Shown piece after piece: positions 1 through 9,668 of a stretch of DNA of 64,000 nt. A program made the position numbers and the translations under genes. The notes beneath the pieces are model-generated. The model worked only from the letters and a program-made list of their open reading frames with translations, made no database searches and was not told the DNA's origin. Every line of letters begins with the position of its first letter. Positions within the stretch are counted from its first letter, which is position 1. Source of the stretch: Croceivirga thetidis (GTDB taxonomy: Bacteria > Bacteroidota > Bacteroidia > Flavobacteriales > Flavobacteriaceae); NCBI RefSeq assembly GCF_012272815.1, contig NZ_JAAWWL010000001.1, forward strand, positions 388,834 to 452,833. Direction: 5' to 3'.

Positions 1-2293
1 TATCGATTTCTTCTTTATCAGCAACCATTCGGGCGTTACCCATTGGTCGTACATTAAATCCTATTATGATTGCATCTGAAGCACTGGCTAGAAGAACATC
101 AGATTCCGTAATGGCTCCAACACCCTTATGAATGATATTAACTTGAATTTCTTCAGTCGACAATTTCTGGAAAGAATCCGTTAGCGCTTCAACAGAACCA
201 TCTACATCACCCTTAAGAATAATGTTCAGCTCTTGGAAATCTCCTAAAGCGATTCGCCTACCAATTTCATCAAGTGTAATATGTCTTTGTGTTCGAACGG
301 ACTGCTCACGTTGTAATTGTGATCGTTTAGAAGCAATTGATTTGGCCTCTCGTTCATCGTCAAGCACGTTGAATTTATCACCGGCCTGCGGGGCGCCATC
401 CAATCCTAAAATGGATATAGGTGTTGCAGGACCAACTTTTTTAACATTTTTACCACGCTCATCCTGCATGGCTTTAACCTTTCCACTATGGGTACCAGCA
501 AGCACATAATCCCCGATTTCAAGCGTACCATTTTCTACGAGGATTGTTGAGACATATCCGCGTCCTTTATCTAGAAAAGCTTCCACAACGGTTCCATTGG
601 CCAATCTATCAGGATTTGCCTTTAATTCCAATAATTCCGCTTCAAGCAGTACCTTCTCCAACAACTCGTTAACACCGAGACCTGTTTTAGCAGAAATATC
701 GTGCGACTGGATTTTTCCTCCCCAATCTTCAACCAATAGGTTCATACTTGCCAAACCTTCTTTGATTTTATCAGGATTAGCGGTTTGCTTGTCGACCTTA
801 TTTATTGCAAATACGATTGGAACACCAGCAGCTTGGGCATGGCTAATCGCTTCTTTGGTTTGTGGCATGATATCATCATCCGCTGCAATCACAATGATAG
901 CAATATCCGTTACCTGCGCACCTCTAGCTCGCATTGCCGTAAACGCCTCGTGACCAGGAGTATCTAGGAAAGTTATTTTTTGTCCACTTTCCAAGGTTAC
1001 ACCATACGCACCTATGTGCTGGGTTATTCCACCACTTTCTCCAGCAATTACGTTCTCTTCTCTAATGTAGTCAAGCAAGGAAGTTTTTCCGTGGTCTACG
1101 TGCCCCATTACCGTAACGATTGGTGCACGTGGTTCTAAATCTTCAGGCGCATCTTCTGCTACCTCAAAAGACTCTTCAATTTCTGCAGTAACAAATTCTA
1201 CCTCATAACCAAACTCTTCTGCAACAATAGAAAGGGTTTCAGCATCAAGTCTCTGGTTCAAGGTAACCATCATACCCAATGACATACAAGCCGAGATAAT
1301 TTCGGTTGTCGAAACATCCATCATGGTGGCTACCTCATTAACTGTAACAAATTCTGTAACCTTTAAAACTTTACTTTCTTGTGCTTGTAGTTCTTGTTCT
1401 TTCTCGGTTTGTTGACGGTGCAAGTCACGCTTTTCGCGACGATATTTTGCTCCTTTACCTTTGTTGGACTTACCCTGTAATTTTTCAAGGGTTTCACGAA
1501 CCTGCTTTTGTACTTCTTCTTCGGTAGGTTCTACCTTTGGAACCGGTTTTTGACCTTTTCTTCCTCCAGATTTACCTCGGTTATTTTGTTGATTATTACC
1601 ACCAGAAACAATACGCTTTCTGCGCTTTCTTCTATTGGCGGCATTATCATTGGAATCGGATTTATTCTCTTCTTTCTTTTTCTTAGGCTTATCAAATTTG
1701 CTTAAGTCAATCTTATCTCCAGTAATCTTCGGTCCAGATAATTTTTGATAAGCAGTTTCGATTACCTCCGGTTCAGCCTCTTTCTCCGGTTCTGATTCAG
1801 GAGCAGCTTTTGGCTTCGGTTCTTCTTTTTTAACCTCAGGTTTTGGGGCCTCAACAACTTTTTCAGGTTCAGGCTTTGATTCTTCCGCTTCCTCCTTTTT
1901 AGGCGGGGCAGGCTTTTTATCCAGGTCTATTTTACCAACGGTCTTTGGACCCGTTAGCTCAACCTTACCCTTAATAACCTTTTCCTTTTCAGCTGCCACC
2001 GCTTGGCGACGCTCACGAGCAAGACGTTTTTCTTCTTGCTCTTGTTCCATTTTCAGGCGTATCTCCTCTTTCTCCTTAAGCTTTTCTTCTGCTACCTCTT
2101 GAGAAGCGGCTTTCTTGTTGGCATCCGTCTGAAATTCATCCAACAAGACTTGGTACACCTCATCAGTAATTTTCGTAGTCGGACGCGCTTCGACATCGTG
2201 ACCTTGGCTGCTGAGATAATCAACAGCCCTATCCAATGAAATGTTAAGTTCCCTAAGGACTTTGTTTAATCGTATTGTTGGGTTACCTGCCAT
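1..2293 (-). CDS. infB: Translation initiation factor IF-2 (C-terminus beyond window)
   Basis: GTPase that brings initiator tRNA to the 30S subunit. About 764 codons are present and the frame stays open to base 1, so the C-terminal initiator-tRNA-binding domains are missing. The start ATG at 2293 begins [16 protein letters not shown], a typical IF-2 N-terminus. A long Lys/Glu/Pro-rich linker follows, then a basic RRKRRKR stretch, the IF2 N2 segment, and the G domain with [12 protein letters not shown] (P-loop, near 1100), [14 protein letters not shown] (NKxD, near 800) and SAKTG. It is the last gene of a rimP-nusA-infB operon, 38 bp after nusA. The family assignment is certain. Confidence 0.98.
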   Translation of the reverse strand, partial: MAGNPTIRLNKVLRELNISLDRAVDYLSSQGHDVEARPTTKITDEVYQVLLDEFQTDANKKAASQEVAEEKLKEKEEIRLKMEQEQEEKRLARERRQAVAAEKEKVIKGKVELTGPKTVGKIDLDKKPAPPKKEEAEESKPEPEKVVEAPKPEVKKEEPKPKAAPESEPEKEAEPEVIETAYQKLSGPKITGDKIDLSKFDKPKKKKEENKSDSNDNAANRRKRRKRIVSGGNNQQNNRGKSGGRKGQKPVPKVEPTEEEVQKQVRETLEKLQGKSNKGKGAKYRREKRDLHRQQTEKEQELQAQESKVLKVTEFVTVNEVATMMDVSTTEIISACMSLGMMVTLNQRLDAETLSIVAEEFGYEVEFVTAEIEESFEVAEDAPEDLEPRAPIVTVMGHVDHGKTSLLDYIREENVIAGESGGITQHIGAYGVTLESGQKITFLDTPGHEAFTAMRARGAQVTDIAIIVIAADDDIMPQTKEAISHAQAAGVPIVFAINKVDKQTANPDKIKEGLASMNLLVEDWGGKIQSHDISAKTGLGVNELLEKVLLEAELLELKANPDRLANGTVVEAFLDKGRGYVSTILVENGTLEIGDYVLAGTHSGKVKAMQDERGKNVKKVGPATPISILGLDGAPQAGDKFNVLDDEREAKSIASKRSQLQREQSVRTQRHITLDEIGRRIALGDFQELNIILKGDVDGSVEALTDSFQKLSTEEIQVNIIHKGVGAITESDVLLASASDAIIIGFNVRPMGNARMVADKEEID

Positions 2294-2331
2294 ATATGCT
2301 TTTCTGTCAGCAAAATTGCTGCAAATATAAT

Positions 2332-3564
2332 TTAATCTTCAAATTCAGATTTTAGGATACGAACTACCTCTTCAACCGTTTCCTCCTCAAGGTCGGTACG
2401 TTTAATCAAATCGGCAACATCGAGCTCCAATACGCTACGTGCCGTATCCAGTCCAATCTTTTTAAATTCTTCAATAATCCAAGTGTCGATTTCATCAGAG
2501 AATTCAGTTAATTCCACATCTTCTTCAACTCCTTCTCTAAATACATCAATCTCGTAACCGGTTAATTGTCCAGCTAATCTAATATTATGCCCTCCTCGAC
2601 CAATAGCCTTTGATACCTCTTCTGGCTTCAAATATACCTGGGCGGTCATTTTCTCATCATCCAATTTCACAGATGTAACACGAGCAGGACTCAATGCTCT
2701 TGTAACCATTAATTGCGGATTGTTGGTCCAATTGATAACATCAATGTTTTCATTTCCGAGTTCGCGAACAATACCGTGAATTCGAGAACCTTTCATACCC
2801 ACACATGCACCAACGGGGTCAATTCTATCATCATAAGAATCAACAGCGACTTTGGCTTTTTCACCTGGGATCCTAACTGCCTTTTTTATGGTAATCAAAC
2901 CGTCAAAAACTTCTGGTATTTCTTGAAAGAACAACTGTTCCAAAAACTTCGGTGCAGTTCTCGACATAATTATTGAAGGTTTGCTTCCCTTTAACTCAAC
3001 ACTTTCAATTATACCACGAACGTTATCCCCTTTTCTAAAAAAGTCTGAAGGAATTTGACGGTCTTTAGGCATGATAATTTCGTTGCCTTCATCATCTAAT
3101 AGAATTATCGCTTTGTGACGGATGTGATGAACCTCTGCAGTGTAAATCTCGCCTTCTAAGTCCTTAAACTGCTTGTATATCGTTGTATTGTCGTGTTCAT
3201 GAATCTTAGAAATCAAATTTTGACGTAGTGCCAAAATTGAACGGCGACCTAAATCAATCAACTTCACCTCTTCAGAAACATCTTCACCAACTTCAAAATC
3301 AGGTTCAATTTTGCGCGCTTCTGTAAGCGAAATCTCTTCATTCGGCTCCTCTACTTCGCCATCTTCAACAACAATACGGTTTCGCCAAATTTCCAAATCA
3401 CCTTTATCTGGGTTGATAATTATGTCAAAGTTTTCGTCTGAGCCAAATTTTTTCTTCAACGCATTTCGAAATACTTCTTCTAATATCGCCATTAGTGTTA
3501 CCCTATCGATAAACTTATCATCCTTAAATTCTGAAAAGGATTCAATAAGCGCCAGATTCTCCAT
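2332..3564 (-). CDS. nusA: Transcription termination/antitermination factor NusA
   Basis: RNA polymerase-binding factor acting in pausing, termination and antitermination. The 410-residue product has an N-terminal polymerase-binding domain (about 1-125), an S1 RNA-binding domain (about 135-200, with [20 protein letters not shown]), KH1 with [11 protein letters not shown] and KH2 with [18 protein letters not shown] short C-terminal helical tail (about 360-410) resembles one half of the acidic repeat region, and the two full acidic repeats of E. coli NusA are absent, as is usual for this phylum. It starts 14 bp after rimP and is followed by infB. Confidence 0.97.
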   Translation of the reverse strand: MENLALIESFSEFKDDKFIDRVTLMAILEEVFRNALKKKFGSDENFDIIINPDKGDLEIWRNRIVVEDGEVEEPNEEISLTEARKIEPDFEVGEDVSEEVKLIDLGRRSILALRQNLISKIHEHDNTTIYKQFKDLEGEIYTAEVHHIRHKAIILLDDEGNEIIMPKDRQIPSDFFRKGDNVRGIIESVELKGSKPSIIMSRTAPKFLEQLFFQEIPEVFDGLITIKKAVRIPGEKAKVAVDSYDDRIDPVGACVGMKGSRIHGIVRELGNENIDVINWTNNPQLMVTRALSPARVTSVKLDDEKMTAQVYLKPEEVSKAIGRGGHNIRLAGQLTGYEIDVFREGVEEDVELTEFSDEIDTWIIEEFKKIGLDTARSVLELDVADLIKRTDLEEETVEEVVRILKSEFED

Positions 3565-3578
3565 GACCTAAATTCTAA

Positions 3579-4040
3579 TTAAAATTTTAAAACAACTTTT
3601 GCTTCTCTTATTTCAGAAAAAGAAATCTCTTCCTTTTTCTGAACTGTGTGCTTACCCTTGCCAATTGGTTTCGGCTCTCTGGCCTTCCATTCAAGGGTTA
3701 TATGTTCTTCATTGGCCTCGGTTAGATTACCTTCGATTTCTCTTTCATTGGTCCTAACCTTCAACTTTTTACCAATATTCTTTCTGTATTGTCGTGCCAA
3801 AAGCAATGGAGCTGTTGCACCTGCAGATGTCACTTCAAGGGAAAAATCTACTTCCTCCCTGTCTAAATTGTGCTCAACTGCCCTACTGATTGCGATACAA
3901 TCGTCAAGGTTAACACCTTCGTCTCCATCAATTACAACCTTAATCGCGTTGTCGGCACCAACCTTTAAATCTATCAAGAACAAATTAGGTCTTTCATCTA
4001 AAGCCTTATTTAAAAGCTCTTCAACTTTTTCTTTAAACAT
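3579..4040 (-). CDS. rimP: Ribosome maturation factor RimP
   Basis: Assists 30S subunit maturation. The ATG at 4040 (MFKEKVEELL) is preferred over an in-frame TTG at 4052 because it matches the usual RimP beginning and avoids crowding the hairpin just upstream. The 153-residue product shows the N-terminal alpha/beta domain with GDEGVNLDDCIAISRAVE and SLEVTSAGATAPL, followed by a C-terminal SH3-like barrel. It is the first protein gene of the rimP-nusA-infB operon and is preceded on the same strand by tRNA-Gln and a hairpin. Confidence 0.95.
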   Translation of the reverse strand: MFKEKVEELLNKALDERPNLFLIDLKVGADNAIKVVIDGDEGVNLDDCIAISRAVEHNLDREEVDFSLEVTSAGATAPLLLARQYRKNIGKKLKVRTNEREIEGNLTEANEEHITLEWKAREPKPIGKGKHTVQKKEEISFSEIREAKVVLKF

Positions 4041-4057
4041 AAAACCTAGCAATAAAA

Positions 4058-4078
4058 GAGGGGACTCGAAGTCCCCTC
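4058..4078 (-). terminator. Hairpin between tRNA-Gln and rimP
   Basis: A perfect 9-bp inverted repeat, GAGGGGACT / AGTCCCCTC, with a CGA loop, followed on the minus strand by TTTTATT. It lies 68 bases after the tRNA-Gln 3' end and 18 bases before the rimP ATG. It could terminate the tRNA transcript with partial read-through into rimP-nusA-infB, since I see no other clear promoter for rimP. Confidence 0.7.
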
Positions 4079-4145
4079 ATGAATATTCTTCTATTCGTTC
4101 AGTGGTGCAAATATACAACAAAACGTTGGTATTTGCTTTGTTTAG

Positions 4146-4217
4146 TTGGCCCACTAGGACTCGAACCTAGAATGACGGTACCAAAAACCGGAGTGTTGCC
4201 AATTACACCATGGGCCA
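4146..4217 (-). tRNA. tRNA-Gln (anticodon TTG)
   Basis: Read on the minus strand, the acceptor arms TGGCCCA and TGGGCCA pair over 7 bp. The anticodon loop TTTTGGT contains TTG, and the T arm carries GGTTCGAGTCC. The D arm is short (GGTGTAATTGG), as in other tRNA-Gln genes. The last pair of the anticodon stem (C27-U43) looks mismatched. No CCA is encoded. A good promoter lies 34 bp upstream. Confidence 0.95.
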
Positions 4218-4250
4218 TTAAACCAAAAAGCTTATTTGCTTTTGAGCGTG

Positions 4251-4281
4251 CAAATTTAATACAATCTTTATTCCCCGCAAA
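4251..4281 (-). promoter_or_regulatory. Bacteroidota-type promoter for tRNA-Gln (and rimP operon)
   Basis: On the minus strand, TTTG (4281-4278) is followed after exactly 19 bp by TAAATTTG (4258-4251), a full match to the TTTG-N19-TAnnTTTG vegetative promoter pattern of Bacteroidota. The predicted transcript start is near 4245, about 28 bases before the tRNA. Confidence 0.75.
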
Positions 4282-4380
4282 TAAATTTGACTGCTTTAAT
4301 TAGTTAAAGCTTTTGCTAAAATAAGTGTGCCAATCTTCATATTTTGGTAAATTCGCCGCAATTGGCAAAAGCCTAATCAC

Positions 4381-7300
4381 ATGTTTGCAGAAAACTTTAA
4401 AAAATGGAACACCCTTTTTGGGTGGATAACCTTCGCCATTGCCTTAATTACTTATTTCGTAACTGTTGAACCTACAGGAAGTTTTTGGGATGCAGGCGAA
4501 TACATAACCACTTCTTCAAAACTACAGGTTGGCCATCCACCTGGTGCACCTTTATTACAAATGATAGGCGCTTTTTTCTCGCTTTTCGCTTTTGGTGATG
4601 CAACCAAAATTGCACTAATGGTCAATATGGTCTCAGTGGTTTCGAGCGCTTTTGCAGTTCTTTTTACATTTTGGATTATCACCAATCTTACCCAAAAATT
4701 AATTGGACGAGACAATAAGGACTTAAAAAATAGCCAAGCAATTACCGTTTTGGGTGCTGGTCTGGTTGGGGCACTAGCCTTTACTTTTTCAGATAGCTTT
4801 TGGTTTAATGCGGTTGAAACTGAAGTTTACGCCATGGCCAGTTTCATAATGGCCCTTCTTTTGTGGCTTGGTCTCAAATGGACAGACAATCTAGATGATC
4901 CACGCGGAGATAGGTGGTTGCTTTTAATCTGTTTTGTTGTTGGATTGGTTTTCGGGATTCAATTCATGGGATTCTTGGCTATACCTTCAATCGGCCTGCT
5001 TTATTTCTTTAAGAAATACAAAAAAATGGACATTAAAAAGTTCATTTTATCTAATGCTGTAGTCGTAATTCTATTGGTATTGGTTTACAAATTCTCCTTA
5101 ACCTACGTACTTAAATTATTCGGATGGAGCGAAGTCTTCTTTGTAAACCAGGTTGGCCTTCCGTTTAATTCTGGAACTTTGATAATGGGTCTCTTGTTCG
5201 TTGCTGTTTTTTACTTCGCACTTAAATATACAAGAGATAAAAAACTTCATACTGCCAATACGGTTGTTTTGTGTGTAATGTTCTTGATATTAGGATTTTC
5301 ATCTTGGTTAATGCTGCCTATTCGTGCTAACTCACAAACTGTTGTTAATGAGAACAATCCGGAAGATGCCAGAGCACTTTTAGCCTATTACAATAGAGAA
5401 CAATATCCTGGTGTTGAAAGCCCCTTTTACGGTGCTTTCTATTCAGATACGTTTGCACCACCTGGTGGAGATATCGATGATAAGCCCAAATATGAAAAGG
5501 ACGAAAAATTGGGCAAATACATTGTCGTAAATAAATATAAAGATGCCTTGCAAGGGCCAAACGACAAACATGTTGGTATCATGCCGCGCATGTGGAGTGA
5601 TCAACATGCCGAAAATTACATGCGCTATTTTGGGCGATTGGAATATCGCATTAAACCACAGTATGCAGGCAACACTGATTTAAGAGATGCTGTGCAGCAG
5701 TTCGAACGGATGAACTCGGCAGGGCAAATTGATACCGAGCAATATTTAGACTTTTTGCGAAGTTTTTCAGATTATATAGATGTTCAACCCCCTTCCTTTG
5801 TTGATAATATTGGGTATTTGTTCGAATTTCAATGGAGTTATATGTACCTGCGCTATTTTATGTGGAATTTTGTGGGTAGACAAAATGATGTTCAAGGCCG
5901 TTATGATGGCAATGGTGAATGGAGAAGTGGCATCAAATTTATTGATTCGGCGCTATTTAGAAGTCAAGACAACCTTCCTTCCGATGTGTTGAACAATAAA
6001 GCGAGAAACGTCTATTTTTTCTTACCCCTTATTCTAGGTATAATCGGTATCTTTTTCCAGATTTCAAGAAACCCAAAACAATTTTGGGTGCTTTTCGTCT
6101 TCTTTATTTTTACTGGTCTTGCCATACAATTTTATACTAACCCATACATCTTTCAGCCTAGGGAACGAGATTATTCTTTAGTCGGTTCGTTTTTTATCTT
6201 CTGCATATGGATTGGATTAGGGGTATATGGACTCTTTGAAGAAACCAAAAAACTGATTAAGCCGAAAATGGCGGCCCCGATAACCGCTGCGATCTGCCTT
6301 TTAGCGGTACCCTTCTTGATGGCTTATCAAAATTGGGATGATCATGACCGTTCTGGTAGATACACAGCAAACTCAACAGCAAAATCCTATTTGGACTCTT
6401 GTCAAGAAGATGCTGGAGCTATATTGTTTACCATTGGAGACAACGATACCTTTCCGCTTTGGTATGTTCAAGAAATTGAAGATTATAGAACTGATGTTAG
6501 AATTGTCAACACAAGTCTTTTTGCAACCGACTGGTACATCGACCAGATGAAGAGACAAGCGTATCAAAGTCCCCCCATTCCATCACAATTGACCCATGAA
6601 AAATATCGATATGGCACTAGAGACGCAGTATATTTTCAAGGTTTGACCGAAAATCGATGGGACATAAAGGACTTTATGAACTGGATTGGCAGTGATAAAC
6701 CCCAGACTAAATTCAGAAGTATATTAGAACGCCAAGGGGCCGATTTAAGTGAATACTCGGAAAGCAACTTAGATATAGTTTTCTACCCAACCAATAAAAT
6801 TCGAATACCGGTCAACAAACAAAATGTATTGGAAAGTGGATTGGTTAAGGAAAAGGACTCTGCATTGATATTGGACTATATCGACATTGATCTTCCTAAA
6901 AGTGCTTTGCCTAAAAATCGCATTTTAATGCTTGATATTATTGCGAACAACGATTGGAAAAGGCCCATCTATTTCTCTGGAGGTAGTTTTGACAATGCCG
7001 AATATATCTGGATGAAAGATTATTTGCAGATGGATGGATTGGTCTACAAATTGGTTCCCATTAAAACCAAAAATAGAAGTTCTTTTGAAATGGGAAGGAT
7101 TGATACTGAGTTATGTTATGACATTGTCAAAAAATGGCAATGGGGTAACTCTGGAAGTTCAGAAATTTACCATGACCCGCAAACACGTTCCCAAGGACTT
7201 TCTTTTCGGGGCAATATGGCACGTTTGATGGAAAAATTGATAGAAGAAGATAAAATCGATAAAGCCAAGGATGTTATTGATATTGCCATGACCAATGTGC

Positions 7301-7716
7301 CCTTTGAGCATTTTGGCTTTTACGCCTTCGTTGAACCATTTTTGGATGGCTACTATAAAGTTGGGGAAACGGAAAAAGCTCGTGAGTTATTTGAAAAACT
7401 TAAAAAAGTATATCAAGAGCGTTTGGAGTATTATGCGTACATACCAGATGACGAACAATATGACAATCTTGAAGATATTATCGGTGATTTAGAGGCATAC
7501 CAGCGTCTTGTATTCATGCTCTCAGAAAACGGCGATACCACCCAAGCTGAAAAAGAAAGTTTGATTCTTCAAGACTACATTGGGCTATTTGAAGATTACG
7601 TTGAAACTGGGGAAGACTACCCACCAATGCTTCCTGATGAGAATGAAATTATCGGGAAGTCTGCAGCATTTGATACCATTCAGCCTGCAGAAGATTCAGT
7701 AGTTACAGAAAATTAG
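4381..7716 (+). CDS. DUF2723 family membrane protein, putative O-mannosyltransferase-like GT-C enzyme
   Basis: The product is a 1111-residue inner-membrane protein. Residues about 15-330 hold many hydrophobic segments after a conserved first loop, VEPTGSFWDAGEY, the DUF2723 signature, whose acidic residues sit where GT-C glycosyltransferases place their catalytic Asp/Glu. Further membrane segments lie at about 540-680. The C-terminal third is soluble, includes TPR-like helices (about 960-1030) and is presumably periplasmic. DUF2723 also forms the core of human TMEM260, described as a protein O-mannosyltransferase, so lipid-linked sugar transfer to exported proteins is plausible here but inferred. 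The gene stands alone, convergent with the next gene 6 bp away. Confidence 0.85.
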   Translation: MFAENFKKWNTLFGWITFAIALITYFVTVEPTGSFWDAGEYITTSSKLQVGHPPGAPLLQMIGAFFSLFAFGDATKIALMVNMVSVVSSAFAVLFTFWIITNLTQKLIGRDNKDLKNSQAITVLGAGLVGALAFTFSDSFWFNAVETEVYAMASFIMALLLWLGLKWTDNLDDPRGDRWLLLICFVVGLVFGIQFMGFLAIPSIGLLYFFKKYKKMDIKKFILSNAVVVILLVLVYKFSLTYVLKLFGWSEVFFVNQVGLPFNSGTLIMGLLFVAVFYFALKYTRDKKLHTANTVVLCVMFLILGFSSWLMLPIRANSQTVVNENNPEDARALLAYYNREQYPGVESPFYGAFYSDTFAPPGGDIDDKPKYEKDEKLGKYIVVNKYKDALQGPNDKHVGIMPRMWSDQHAENYMRYFGRLEYRIKPQYAGNTDLRDAVQQFERMNSAGQIDTEQYLDFLRSFSDYIDVQPPSFVDNIGYLFEFQWSYMYLRYFMWNFVGRQNDVQGRYDGNGEWRSGIKFIDSALFRSQDNLPSDVLNNKARNVYFFLPLILGIIGIFFQISRNPKQFWVLFVFFIFTGLAIQFYTNPYIFQPRERDYSLVGSFFIFCIWIGLGVYGLFEETKKLIKPKMAAPITAAICLLAVPFLMAYQNWDDHDRSGRYTANSTAKSYLDSCQEDAGAILFTIGDNDTFPLWYVQEIEDYRTDVRIVNTSLFATDWYIDQMKRQAYQSPPIPSQLTHEKYRYGTRDAVYFQGLTENRWDIKDFMNWIGSDKPQTKFRSILERQGADLSEYSESNLDIVFYPTNKIRIPVNKQNVLESGLVKEKDSALILDYIDIDLPKSALPKNRILMLDIIANNDWKRPIYFSGGSFDNAEYIWMKDYLQMDGLVYKLVPIKTKNRSSFEMGRIDTELCYDIVKKWQWGNSGSSEIYHDPQTRSQGLSFRGNMARLMEKLIEEDKIDKAKDVIDIAMTNVPFEHFGFYAFVEPFLDGYYKVGETEKARELFEKLKKVYQERLEYYAYIPDDEQYDNLEDIIGDLEAYQRLVFMLSENGDTTQAEKESLILQDYIGLFEDYVETGEDYPPMLPDENEIIGKSAAFDTIQPAEDSVVTEN

Positions 7717-7722
7717 TGAAGA

Positions 7723-8019
7723 TTAAACGTACTCGTTAAGAATACCGATAAGGGTATTGGCATCTTGTTCGCCACTTTGACGCCATACCATTTCACCCTT
7801 TTTGTAAATCATCAAAGTTGGTAATCCTTTAATACGCAAAGCTTGGGATAGCTCTTTGTTTTTATCGACATCAATTTTGATGACCTTGCCCTTATCGCCA
7901 AGTGCTGCAGCAACATCCTTCAATACAGGATGCATTGCGGTTGATTGTTCGTTCCAATCAGCGTAAAAGTCCAGAAGGACCGGGATGTCTAAATCAATTA
8001 ATTCACCAAATTTTGACAT
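7723..8019 (-). CDS. Thioredoxin-fold protein lacking both active-site cysteines
   Basis: A 98-residue cytoplasmic thioredoxin-sized protein. DFYADW, KIDVDKN, the cis-Pro segment IKGLPTLMIYKKGE and a C-terminal helix follow the thioredoxin pattern. The canonical WCGPCK is replaced by WNEQST (residues 22-27), so neither redox cysteine is present, and there is no cysteine anywhere in the protein. It cannot work as a disulfide reductase; a chaperone, adaptor or protein-interaction role is inferred. It converges on the DUF2723 gene and lies alone after a 356-bp spacer. Confidence 0.9.
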   Translation of the reverse strand: MSKFGELIDLDIPVLLDFYADWNEQSTAMHPVLKDVAAALGDKGKVIKIDVDKNKELSQALRIKGLPTLMIYKKGEMVWRQSGEQDANTLIGILNEYV

Positions 8020-8375
8020 GCAGAATTCAATTTTCTGACCAAAAGTAACAAAATTTGTTAAAGTTATACATTAAGTTATCGCTTTAGTATTTTGATTCAG
8101 GGTTAAATTCGAGTTAAACAAAAGCGAAGTAAAATTTTAGGGTTGCAAACAAAAAAAGCAGCATTAAAAAATGCTGCTTCTAACACATATCACCTAAAAA
8201 ATCAATTATTTATTACGCTACTCTTGTTAACAAAAGAACACTACTAACTTTAAAGACAAGAGATTAATACTTGATTCTGAAGCTAAATTATGGCAAGGAT
8301 AATTACCGAAACCGGATTTAAGCTACATGGAACAATGCTATCGGTGAATGGCAAAATTTAAAAGGTAGAAGAATT
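8020..8375. other. Gene-poor spacer with hairpins
   Basis: This 356-bp stretch separates two minus-strand genes. I see a terminator at 8156-8179, a palindrome TTGTTAACAA (8224-8233) nested in a wider inverted repeat CTCTTGT / ACAAGAG (8221-8227 and 8256-8262), and a 23-codon plus-strand open frame starting at 8290 that has no supporting feature. No convincing protein gene is present. About 200 bases lie between the metallophosphoesterase stop and its likely terminator, so the mRNA has a long structured 3' end. Confidence 0.5.
8156..8179 (-). terminator. Intrinsic terminator
   Basis: Stem AAGCAGCAT / ATGCTGCTT with a 6-base A/T loop. Reading the minus strand, the stem is followed by an uninterrupted T tract and TTTG. 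It most likely ends the metallophosphoesterase transcript coming from 9611. Confidence 0.8.
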
Positions 8376-9611
8376 CTAAGCCGATTTTTTTCTTTTAAGT
8401 TTCAATACAGTAATCTCAGGCCAAATTCCAACTCTGCCGGGATAACCAATAAAACCAAAACCTCGATTTACGTTTATAAATTGACCCATTTCATTGTAGA
8501 GGCCAGCCCAATATTTATAACGCCATTTGACCGGACTCCATTTTATCAATCCGGGAATTTCAACTCCAAACTGCATTCCGTGGGTATGCCCACTTAAAGT
8601 CAAATGAAAATGGTAATCATCAGAAATAACCTCGTCTTCCCAATGCGATGGGTCATGGCTCATCAAAATCTTAAAATCATCTTTGGCAACTCCAGATTTT
8701 GCCTTTTGTAAGTCACCGGCCTTTTTAAAACCTCCCCTACCCCAGTTTTCAACTCCCATAAGGACTATTTTTTGACCATCCCTTTCCAAGAAACGATGTT
8801 CATCTAGAAGTAGATCAAAACCCATCTCTCTTTGCAAATTCTTCAAATCCTCCAAATTTTGAGCCTTTGCTTCTTGTGACGGCCATTGTGTATAATCACC
8901 GTAATCATGATTTCCAAGAACAGAATAAACACCGTCTTTGGCACTTAATTTTGAGAAAATAGCTGCCCAAGGTCGTAACTCTTCACATTTATCATTTACA
9001 ATATCTCCCGTAAAGAGGATAACGTCACTTTGCTGCTCATTGATTAAATCAACACCATAGGCAACCTTGTCTCGATCATCAAAACTTCCACTATGAATAT
9101 CAGATATCTGTGTAATTTGATATCCATCAAAGGCTTCAGGTAAATCATCAAATTCCAATTCGTAGGTGAGAACTTTATAATTATACTTACCCCGGTACAT
9201 ACCAAAAAGCAGCGCCCCAAACGGGATGGCTGCTAAACCGAGTCCTATTCCACTAACAAACTTACGCCTAGAAGGAAAATACTTCCCACCTTCCCCTGTA
9301 ACTCCAGCAATTTTGTTAAACCCATATACCGAGAGACGTACCACATCTTCCAGTAAAAGAAAAAAACCAAGGAAAAGTGCCAATAAAAAGAAGGAAAAAA
9401 ATACGCCCCCCGCGATAGCTATTTGGCTACGCATAGGTGTATTAGGGTCTGCAGTGACCAACTTGACAATTAAAACCGCCCAAACAGAGAAAAAAGCAAT
9501 GGCATACGCCCAATGCCACCAAGCGCTCTTAAAAAGGGTTCGAAATGCTTGAAATCCATAAATGGATAAAGCAATATAGATAATTGATAGTATGACTAGA
9601 AATCTTGTCAT
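8376..9611 (-). CDS. Membrane-anchored calcineurin-like metallophosphoesterase
   Basis: The 411-residue product has about four N-terminal membrane segments (residues 1-145) and a cytoplasm- or periplasm-facing phosphoesterase domain. All the metal-binding blocks are visible: QISDIHSGS (DxH), FTGDIVND (GD), VLGNHDYGD (GNHD), LMSHDP (H) and LSGHTHGMQFG (GHTH). The arrangement matches YkuE/YaeI-type phosphodiesterases, some of which act on lipid phosphates; the substrate here is unknown. It is a monocistronic gene with a likely terminator 200 bases downstream. Confidence 0.9.
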   Translation of the reverse strand: MTRFLVILSIIYIALSIYGFQAFRTLFKSAWWHWAYAIAFFSVWAVLIVKLVTADPNTPMRSQIAIAGGVFFSFFLLALFLGFFLLLEDVVRLSVYGFNKIAGVTGEGGKYFPSRRKFVSGIGLGLAAIPFGALLFGMYRGKYNYKVLTYELEFDDLPEAFDGYQITQISDIHSGSFDDRDKVAYGVDLINEQQSDVILFTGDIVNDKCEELRPWAAIFSKLSAKDGVYSVLGNHDYGDYTQWPSQEAKAQNLEDLKNLQREMGFDLLLDEHRFLERDGQKIVLMGVENWGRGGFKKAGDLQKAKSGVAKDDFKILMSHDPSHWEDEVISDDYHFHLTLSGHTHGMQFGVEIPGLIKWSPVKWRYKYWAGLYNEMGQFINVNRGFGFIGYPGRVGIWPEITVLKLKRKKSA

Positions 9612-9668
9612 TGGAGTGTTTTTTTACAAAAGTATTTGAATATGAATGAAGCCGTTACGGTTTTGAGT

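Noticed and set aside
8290..8361. 23-codon plus-strand frame in the spacer
   Set aside because: Too short, no family, no promoter or terminator on that strand.
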